Below, in pieces: positions 1 through 5,111 of a DNA stretch of 5,111 nucleotides. The notes beneath the pieces were generated by a model. It ran no database searches, was not told the DNA's origin, and saw only the letters and a list, made by a program, of their open reading frames with translations. The translations under genes were made by a program, and so were the position numbers. The DNA lies in NCBI GenBank assembly GCA_002699335.1, contig PACG01000101.1:86865-91975 (forward strand). The letters are read 5' to 3'. Each line of letters starts with the position of its first letter. Positions within the stretch are counted from its first letter, which is position 1. The DNA comes from Candidatus Poribacteria bacterium. GTDB taxonomy: Bacteria > Poribacteria > WGA-4E > UBA9662.

Positions 1-615
1 GACTTGAAAGCACCGTTAAGGGAGTTGGCACCGTTGGGTGCGGGATGGAGTAAAATATGGACGGCTCTGATAGTGGTGGGAATCATTTTGTTACTTGGGT
101 TGCCCTTTGCCTGGCGTAGTTTGCAACAATACCGTATTGGTAGCCGTCGCCGAAGCGCTTACGACATTGCTAACAGCAGATTGAGTAAATTAAGAGCTAA
201 GCCCAAACCGGAAGGTGAGGATATCAGCGCCTTTTTCGTTGAGCTTTCCGATATCGTGCGTCACTATTTAGAGGACCGGTTTAACCTGCATGCCCCCGAG
301 TTAACGACGGAAGAATTTCTGGAAGTGGCAGCCACTTCTCCCGATTTGACGGCAGAGCATAAAAGTTTCCTTCAAGACTTCTTGCGTCAAGCCGATCAGG
401 TCAAGTTTGCTCAGCATATTCCGGACGCCCAGTCTATCGATAAAGCGCTACGTTCAGCTACGAATTTCCTTGAACAAACCAAACAGGATGCCCCTCTGCT
501 GGACAAGCCAACGGACTCTCAGTCCTCCGAGTCTCAAGGTAAATTAGAATCTCGGCCGGTTTCAAATACCTCGGCCGGAGAAGCGGGAATCACCGCACTA
601 GGACAAAAAAGGTAA
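1..615 (+). CDS. Bat-operon membrane protein, DUF4381/BatD-C-terminus-like (5' partial)
   Basis: The frame is open from the first base and stops at TAA 613-615, giving 204 residues. A TTG at position 4 could be a start, but no ribosome binding site is visible and the segment before the helix (DLKAPLRELAPL) reads like the interior of a longer protein, so I treat it as truncated upstream. Residues 19-38 form one hydrophobic helix, followed by a basic stretch (WRSLQQYRIGSRRR) that suggests the C-terminal side is cytoplasmic. Residues about 74-160 form a helical domain containing SDIVRHYLEDRF, LTTEEFLEVA and LRQADQVKFAQH. I recall this pattern from DUF4381-like or BatD C-terminal proteins beside Bat genes. 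The last 45 residues are Ser/Gln/Glu-rich and probably disordered. The gene ends 4 bases before batA, so both are likely co-transcribed. Its role is probably structural, within the Bat membrane complex. The operon role is well supported; the exact family, and whether a BatD-like periplasmic domain lies upstream, are not. Confidence 0.7.
   Translation, partial: DLKAPLRELAPLGAGWSKIWTALIVVGIILLLGLPFAWRSLQQYRIGSRRRSAYDIANSRLSKLRAKPKPEGEDISAFFVELSDIVRHYLEDRFNLHAPELTTEEFLEVAATSPDLTAEHKSFLQDFLRQADQVKFAQHIPDAQSIDKALRSATNFLEQTKQDAPLLDKPTDSQSSESQGKLESRPVSNTSAGEAGITALGQKR
608..612 (+). promoter_or_regulatory. Ribosome binding site for the BatA-like gene (start choice)
   Basis: AAAGG lies inside the last codons of the preceding gene, 7 bases before ATG 620 and 4 bases before GTG 617. 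The spacing favours ATG 620, although GTG 617 adds only one residue. A second AAGG at 614-617 is too close to either start to be the main site. Confidence 0.5.
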
Positions 616-619
616 GGTG

Positions 620-1651
620 ATGGTTAGTTCGATCGGCTGGGAATTTCGTGACCCACTTTTTTTGCTAATTGGTTTGTTTGCTCCCTTAGTCTATTGGTTT
701 TCTATTCGTATCCCATCTTCGGTGACATATTCCAGTCTGGTGTTGCCCGACCAGGCGCATCGCACCATGCGGGTCTACTTATCACATCTACCTGCGATAT
801 TGTTGGCTCTGGCCGAATTATGTATTGCGCTGGCTCTGGCCGGGCCCAGAACCGGAGACGCCACCAGCAAAATAAAAAGGGAGGGTATTGCCCTGATTAT
901 GGCCATGGATCGCTCTGGTTCCATGAACGCGCGGGATTTTGTGGAAGGCGATGACAGCGTCAGTAGACTGTCGGCTCTTAAGAACGTGTTCAGGGAATTT
1001 GTGTTGGGTGGTCAGGTCGGCGAGGGCCGGCCCAACGATTTGGTCGGCATTATCACCTTTGGTACTTATGCTGATGGGGTCTGCCCGTTGACGCTGGATC
1101 ACGGAAATTTAGTTGCGATTATGGACGATATAGAAGTGGCTACGCAACAATCAGAGGCAGCCACCGCCGTGGGAGAAGGTCTGGCATTGGCCGTAGAACG
1201 GCTACGCCAACATGAAGCAAAATCCAAAGTGGTGGTCCTGCTTACCGACGGTGTCAGCAACGCAGGGGAAATCCAACCGTTACAAGCGGCCGATTTGGCT
1301 GTGGCCAATGATATTAAGGTTTATACTATTGCTGCCGGTATCACCGGACTGGCTCCAATGCCGGTTACTCTACCAGATGGTAGGGTATCCCTGCGAAGGG
1401 CCCGGGTGGAAATCGATGAACAGACCTTGAAGGATATTGCGGTGAGAACTAGTGGTAAGTATTTCCACGCTCGAGATATTGAGGGGCTGAAAAAAGTATA
1501 TAAGGAAATAGATGCACTCGAACGCAGCGAAATAACTGAAATTCGTTATTTGCAGTATCGTGAACATTACAGCGCATTCGTGCTGGCGGCCCTGATGCTG
1601 ATAGCTATATCAGTATTAGCCGGTGGTACACTACTACGGAGGTTACCTTGA
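620..1651 (+). CDS. batA: BatA-like VWA-domain membrane protein
   Basis: This 343-residue protein has the full BatA layout and about the usual length. Two N-terminal helices (residues about 12-28 and 57-74) match the aerotolerance-regulator N-terminal module, including the YSSL motif and the LALAGPR end of helix 2. The VWA domain follows. Its metal-ion-dependent adhesion site (MIDAS) looks complete: D97-R-S99-G-S101, the likely Thr T182 in AATAVGEGL, and D210 in LLTDG. A C-terminal helix (about 318-337) ends in LLRRLP. The positive-inside rule places the VWA domain in the periplasm, where it would bind a divalent metal and partner proteins. ATG 620 is chosen for ribosome-binding-site spacing; GTG 617 is the alternative. 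The stop overlaps the start of the BatB-like gene. In known loci BatA acts with BatB, a TPR protein and a MoxR ATPase in stress tolerance; the molecular substrate is unknown. The family call is firm and the function is inferred. Confidence 0.92.
   Translation: MVSSIGWEFRDPLFLLIGLFAPLVYWFSIRIPSSVTYSSLVLPDQAHRTMRVYLSHLPAILLALAELCIALALAGPRTGDATSKIKREGIALIMAMDRSGSMNARDFVEGDDSVSRLSALKNVFREFVLGGQVGEGRPNDLVGIITFGTYADGVCPLTLDHGNLVAIMDDIEVATQQSEAATAVGEGLALAVERLRQHEAKSKVVVLLTDGVSNAGEIQPLQAADLAVANDIKVYTIAAGITGLAPMPVTLPDGRVSLRRARVEIDEQTLKDIAVRTSGKYFHARDIEGLKKVYKEIDALERSEITEIRYLQYREHYSAFVLAALMLIAISVLAGGTLLRRLP
1638..1643 (+). promoter_or_regulatory. Strong ribosome binding site deciding the TTG start of the BatB-like gene
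   Basis: GGAGGT sits within the last codons of batA, with 5 bases between GGAGG and TTG 1648. This is close to ideal spacing. It supports the TTG as the true start although no ATG occurs nearby in frame; the first in-frame ATG (residue 24) would remove most of helix 1. The TTG overlaps the batA stop as TTGA, a typical translational-coupling arrangement. Confidence 0.8.
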
Positions 1652-4600
1652 ACAGTCTCTATTTTGCGCAACCACAGTGGTTCCATTTGTTTTGGACAGT
1701 TGCGGTCTCTCTGGGCATGATGATTTGGTTGGAAAGACGCGCCGGTGGGGATCTCACCCAATTTATGCATCCTCTACTACAGTCGCGGTTGGTACGAGCT
1801 ATTTCTCCAACTAGAAGATATTTGCGCATCATTTTACTTGGCCTGTGTGGTTTTTTCCTAATCCTGTCACTGATGCGTCCCCAATGGGGAGTTCGGTTTG
1901 TTGCCACACCTAGAGTTGGAGCCGAAATCATGGTTTGCTTAGACGTATCGAAATCAATGTTGGCTGAAGACGTCGCCCCCAGTCGATTGGAACGAGCAAA
2001 AGTGGAATTGACCGACCTTCTGACTTATCTGTCGGGTGATCAAGTCGGTTTAATTGCCTTCGCCGGACGGGCATCGGTTTTGTCACCGTTAACTCCGGAT
2101 TTCGGATTCCTGAGATTGGTCCTGGACCAAGCCGGCCCTCATAGTGTGGTGCGCGGAGGCACCCGATTAGAAGAACCGATTCGCAAGGCCATAGCAGGCT
2201 TTGGCGACACGGCAGACATCTCAAGATCCATTTTGCTTATCACTGACGGTGAAGATCACGACTCGTTTCCCCTTGAAGCGGCTAAAGAGGCAGCCGAAAG
2301 GGGGGTCCGAATTCTCTCTATTGGCTTTGGGGATGAGAACGGTAGTGAGATCATGATGAGCGATCCCAAAACCGGTGCCCGTAGCGTGTTGAGGGACGGT
2401 GATGGTAAAATCGTAATAAGTCGTTTGGATGGCGACCTGTTGCGTGAAATTGCCCTGTTAACAGAGGGGGCCTACATCCCTGCCGGTACCGGTGTGCTAG
2501 ATCTGAAATCTATATTTGACACCCACATTGCCAGTTTAACACGAGGCAAGATGGACGGACGTGGTAGAACTATTCGGAACGACGCTTTTCAAATCACGCT
2601 ACTGTTGGGGTTGTTGTGTCTGCTGGGGGCAGTGGTCAGTACGATTGGCAGTCGCTATAACCCGCGCCCTCTTTCTGTAATGGTTGATGCGACCACTGCC
2701 AGCAAGGGCACTAACGGACGTCCTAATCGTAACACAGTTCTCAGTCTTTTGGCTTTTAATATAACAACGAGTGTTATTATGACCTTGCTGTCGCTTCTTC
2801 CCGGCCTTCTGGTGGCACAACAGGAAGACAAAAAACCAGTTGTGATTTTTTCCGATGAGCCGGAGGAAGTACTGGAAGTAGAAACAGACCCAGCAGAGGC
2901 AGAAAGTAATCAGTATGCCGAAGAGGAGGAAGAAGACGCCAGAACCCTATACAATCAGGCGTTGCAAAAATTCGATACCAACTCATGGGAACAAGCCACG
3001 CGATTGTTTCAGGAAGCCAGAAGATTGGCTGGTACTGACGGGGTAGCCAGATTCAACGCTACTTATAATCTCGGTTGGGTGGATGTAAAAAAAGCAGACG
3101 ATCTTCTGGAGACAGACCCGGCAGCAGGGCTTAAATCTCTTTATCGAGCAGCAGACTGGTTCAGGGAAGCAGTGGCCTTACGAGAAGATATCGATGCCCG
3201 CCATAATTTGGAAGTCGTTTTGCAACGGGCGATGGTGTTAGCTGATTCGCTGGAGAAAAAGCAAACAGGTGACCTGCTGGCAAGAATCAGTCAAAACATT
3301 ACTATACAAAGGGAGTTTTTAGATGTTGTCCGGCAAGAAGTGGACTTGGAGGAGGTCGAAACTTATACCAGTGAACAACTACGAGGTCAACTTCGATCTT
3401 TAGCCGTTCAGCAACTGGAGGTCTTGTCACAAAGTCAGCAACTGACCAAAATCGCTGGTCGTGAAGTCGATACTCTGCGTGGTAAAACAGAGAAGGAGCA
3501 AACGCCTGAAGATAAGATGCGGGTTGCGCAAATCGAAGGACTGTTGCATTATCTGCATCGGGCACAGGAGCGTATGGGGCAAGCCCGACGTCGGTTACGC
3601 ACATCGCAAACCGAACGGGCGTACCGCCGCGCTGCTATCGCGCTGGCGGAACTCAAGCGAGGTCGGGATCAACTGCTAGATCCCGTGGCGCGAATTGATG
3701 CTTTACTTAGTGATGGAATGGAATTAATTCAACAGACGGCGGCCAAAGCCGCCAATAACACGGGTAAGTTGTCCTTACAAACTGGAAATAAATTACCCGC
3801 CTGGTTAACGCAGGAATATCTGGTAGAGAGCCAAACTAGTTTGAGCGAACGCGTTCAGGAACTCCATCAAGGCTTAAGCGCTGGCTTGACAGGTGAAGCA
3901 GAAGGGACATCTGCGGCCGCCCTCAGGCAGCAACAGTTGATTGAAAATTTGCGATTGGCTGTGCCATGGCTAGGAACAGCAGGAGAGAAGTTTTCCCAGG
4001 CGTTGGCTAAACTGGAGCATCCCCAATTTGAAGAGGCCTTTGGATTGCAAAACGAAGGAATAACTGCCTTAGCCGCAGCCCGTGAAATCTTCTTGGATTT
4101 GCGTCAACTAGTAGAACTGGTGTATCAAGACCAGTTGCGCATCCAGCGTCACCTGGATCCTTCTACGGCTGAAAGCACCACATTGGCGGCTTTGCATAGG
4201 CCTGGGGGTAACAGTGCAATCGATAGATCGTCGCGTAAGAGGAAATATTTACGACAGATTGCCGAATATTTTCCACTGGTCTCAGAATTCCAGCAGAAAA
4301 ACTTGGAACGGACCGAACAACTGGCAAAACTGATACAATTAGCCCTGAAGGAACTGAAGATGGTACAGCAACAACTGGAAGCCCAAAGTGCCCAACAGCC
4401 CCAGCCCGGTAGCCAACCGGGTAGGAGTTTGCCCCAACAGAACCAACCGGCTCAGGCGCCAGAACAAGCTGAGCAGATGGCAGCACAGGAAGAACGCCTG
4501 CAAGAAGCGGAAAAGTTGAGAAAGCAAGCGCTAACAGAATTTAGCTATAACCAAAAAATCCTAACCGGATTGATGACCAAAACCGGTAAGAATGCGCTGT

Positions 4601-5111
4601 CGACCGCTGTGTTGAAACCGCTTAGATTCTCCGTTAAAGACTCCATTAAAACTATAGAGAAAATACGTCGTTTATTCTTTTCTTTGGTTGAACATCTACG
4701 TGAAACCACGGAAAAACAGGTAGAATTAGGTGATGAAACGCAAAATGCGGTTACATTGGCGAAGACGGCCACTGACGCTGAAACCGCTGCCCGCATGGGC
4801 CCCCTGTCATCGAGGCAAGCTACTCTGTCCACCGCAGCCGGAGCTATTGCTGAGGCTTTAGCCAAGGAGTCTCAACAGTTGGCACAACAACCCATGCCAA
4901 GCCAGGGCAGTAGTGGTGATCCTGGTCAGATGGTTGAAAAATACCTGCAAGCGGGACAATTGGTCGGCGAGGCAACGGTAAAAATGTATGGCGTCGCCTC
5001 TATGATGGCGGAAGAGAAGATCCCGCTAGAAGAAATTGGCCCTCAACAGAATGCGGCTTCGGAAGACCTAATTCGTGCTCTGGCTCTACTACAGCCGCCA
5101 CAACAAGAGCC
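1648..5111 (+). CDS. batB: Giant BatB-like VWA protein fused to a BatC-like TPR and long helical region (3' partial)
   Basis: The frame is open from TTG 1648 to the window end: 1154 full codons with no stop. A stand-alone BatB is only about 330 residues. Helices lie at residues about 11-28 and 59-76, the second ending in LMRPQWG, a BatB hallmark. The VWA domain has an intact MIDAS: D99-V-S101-K-S103, likely T172 in GGTRLEEPI, and D200 in LITDGED. A third helix spans about 315-333, where BatB normally ends. Here the frame continues through a short basic loop, a fourth hydrophobic segment (about 364-390), an acidic linker (about 401-431), a TPR-like region (about 430-535, with YNQALQKF and ARHNLEVVLQ) and more than 600 residues of predicted helix broken by Gln/Pro-rich linkers. 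Charge distribution puts the VWA, TPR and helical parts in the periplasm. BatB and the TPR protein normally act together, so the fusion fits a fixed complex. The role of the helical extension is unknown. The VWA call is firm, the TPR call moderate. Confidence 0.88.
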   Translation, partial: MNSLYFAQPQWFHLFWTVAVSLGMMIWLERRAGGDLTQFMHPLLQSRLVRAISPTRRYLRIILLGLCGFFLILSLMRPQWGVRFVATPRVGAEIMVCLDVSKSMLAEDVAPSRLERAKVELTDLLTYLSGDQVGLIAFAGRASVLSPLTPDFGFLRLVLDQAGPHSVVRGGTRLEEPIRKAIAGFGDTADISRSILLITDGEDHDSFPLEAAKEAAERGVRILSIGFGDENGSEIMMSDPKTGARSVLRDGDGKIVISRLDGDLLREIALLTEGAYIPAGTGVLDLKSIFDTHIASLTRGKMDGRGRTIRNDAFQITLLLGLLCLLGAVVSTIGSRYNPRPLSVMVDATTASKGTNGRPNRNTVLSLLAFNITTSVIMTLLSLLPGLLVAQQEDKKPVVIFSDEPEEVLEVETDPAEAESNQYAEEEEEDARTLYNQALQKFDTNSWEQATRLFQEARRLAGTDGVARFNATYNLGWVDVKKADDLLETDPAAGLKSLYRAADWFREAVALREDIDARHNLEVVLQRAMVLADSLEKKQTGDLLARISQNITIQREFLDVVRQEVDLEEVETYTSEQLRGQLRSLAVQQLEVLSQSQQLTKIAGREVDTLRGKTEKEQTPEDKMRVAQIEGLLHYLHRAQERMGQARRRLRTSQTERAYRRAAIALAELKRGRDQLLDPVARIDALLSDGMELIQQTAAKAANNTGKLSLQTGNKLPAWLTQEYLVESQTSLSERVQELHQGLSAGLTGEAEGTSAAALRQQQLIENLRLAVPWLGTAGEKFSQALAKLEHPQFEEAFGLQNEGITALAAAREIFLDLRQLVELVYQDQLRIQRHLDPSTAESTTLAALHRPGGNSAIDRSSRKRKYLRQIAEYFPLVSEFQQKNLERTEQLAKLIQLALKELKMVQQQLEAQSAQQPQPGSQPGRSLPQQNQPAQAPEQAEQMAAQEERLQEAEKLRKQALTEFSYNQKILTGLMTKTGKNALSTAVLKPLRFSVKDSIKTIEKIRRLFFSLVEHLRETTEKQVELGDETQNAVTLAKTATDAETAARMGPLSSRQATLSTAAGAIAEALAKESQQLAQQPMPSQGSSGDPGQMVEKYLQAGQLVGEATVKMYGVASMMAEEKIPLEEIGPQQNAASEDLIRALALLQPPQQE
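2737..2817 (+). other. Fusion junction: fourth hydrophobic segment resembling a former BatC signal peptide
   Basis: This stretch encodes residues 364-390 of the BatB-like fusion. It follows a basic, cytoplasm-type loop (NGRPNRN) and ends with LLPGLLVAQQ, which looks like the hydrophobic core and small-residue end of a signal peptide. An in-frame ATG at 2779 (residue 378) would begin a short signal-like sequence, MTLLSLLPGLLVA. Upstream of it I see only a weak purine run (CGAG), so internal initiation looks unlikely. If it is not cleaved, the segment acts as a membrane helix that returns the chain to the periplasm. If it is cleaved after LVA, the TPR part would be released there. Confidence 0.6.
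2935..3252 (+). other. TPR-like (BatC-equivalent) region of the fusion protein
   Basis: Residues about 430-535 show helix pairs with TPR-style spacing: LYNQALQKFDTNSWEQATRL, then YNLGWVDVKKADDLL, then WFREAVALREDIDARHNLE. The closing D-A-R-H-N-L-E pattern resembles the last TPR repeat of BatC-type proteins, where a similar ARYNLE motif is common. The region sits directly after an acidic Glu-rich linker and would be periplasmic. The assignment rests on pattern recognition, and the number of repeats (two or three) is uncertain. Confidence 0.6.
3253..5111 (+). other. Uncharacterised helical, Gln-rich extension of the fusion protein
   Basis: Residues about 536-1154 are rich in Gln, Leu, Ala, Glu and Arg with few aromatics, and look like long helices or coiled coil. 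I see no catalytic motif and recognise no domain. A basic patch (RSSRKRKYLRQ) lies near residues 860-870. A Gln/Pro-rich linker (residues about 905-947, bases 4360-4488) and a shorter one near residues 1076-1091 split the region into at least three helical blocks. BatC proteins often carry a Gln-rich tail after the TPR, but not usually one this long. The sequence is still open, ending in another Gln/Pro run (QPPQQE). Codon use looks the same as in the BatB part, so it does not look recently acquired. Confidence 0.55.

Noticed and set aside
4..6. TTG as the genuine start of the first gene
   Set aside because: There is no room to see a ribosome binding site, the frame is open to base 1, and the preceding Asp codon fits the membrane-proximal sequence of a longer protein.
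2483..2492. 10-bp palindrome CCGGTACCGG as an operator site
   Set aside because: It is inside the BatB coding region (Ala-Gly-Thr-Gly), far from any promoter, and is explained by Gly/Thr codons.
2640..2940. A frameshift or missing stop between a BatB gene and a separate BatC gene
   Set aside because: The same frame runs through without a stop, codon use stays normal across the junction, and no strong ribosome binding site precedes ATG 2779. A sequencing error that removed a stop cannot be excluded from one sequence, but nothing points to one.
3738..3753. Perfect inverted repeat GGCGGC-CAAA-GCCGCC, a possible hairpin or terminator
   Set aside because: It lies inside the long coding frame (codons reading Ala-Ala-Lys-Ala-Ala), has only a 6-bp stem and is not followed by a T run.
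4360..4488. Gln/Pro-rich stretch as a DNA repeat array
   Set aside because: The CAA/CAG and CCN codons are irregular with no fixed repeat unit, so it is a low-complexity protein linker and not a tandem DNA repeat.
4163..4865. Reverse-strand open frames of about 105 codons
   Set aside because: They overlap the well-supported forward frame. Their Ser/Val/Ala-rich composition is what the complement of a Gln/Ala-rich gene gives, and no domain is recognisable.

Overview
The window is wall-to-wall coding on the + strand. It holds the core of a MoxR-associated Bat (von Willebrand factor A, VWA) operon, with three genes in tight succession. The first lacks its 5' end and the last lacks its 3' end. 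No RNA genes, mobile elements, CRISPR arrays, promoters or terminators are visible, and no stretch longer than 4 bases lies outside these genes. Composition looks moderate (near 50% GC by eye) and uniform. The BatA and BatB sequence flavour reminds me of planctomycete or other PVC-type and deltaproteobacterial-type Gram-negative Bat loci. That is recall only, and the taxon cannot be fixed from this window.

Layout: (1) 1-615 is the C-terminal part of a membrane protein with one transmembrane helix and a cytoplasmic domain, resembling the DUF4381 or BatD C-terminal type of protein encoded beside Bat VWA genes. (2) 620-1651 is a complete BatA-like VWA protein with two N-terminal helices, a VWA domain with an intact metal-binding (MIDAS) motif, and a C-terminal helix. 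(3) From 1648 to the end of the window runs one uninterrupted reading frame of at least 1154 codons. It starts at a TTG that overlaps the batA stop (TTGA) behind a strong GGAGGT ribosome binding site. It encodes a full BatB-like VWA protein, then a fourth hydrophobic segment that looks like a former signal peptide, an acidic linker, a TPR-like region (the equivalent of BatC), and more than 600 residues of predicted helical, Gln-rich sequence of unknown function.

In known Bat loci a MoxR-type AAA+ ATPase, a DUF58 protein and the BatA/B/C/D proteins are encoded together. They are thought to form an inner-membrane, periplasm-facing assembly linked to stress tolerance or protein maturation. The spacing and overlap here suggest translational coupling and fixed stoichiometry. 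The notable point is that the BatB and BatC roles appear covalently joined in one giant protein, with a long helical extension that I cannot assign to a family. This is a variation on a known system, and I do not see a wholly new one.
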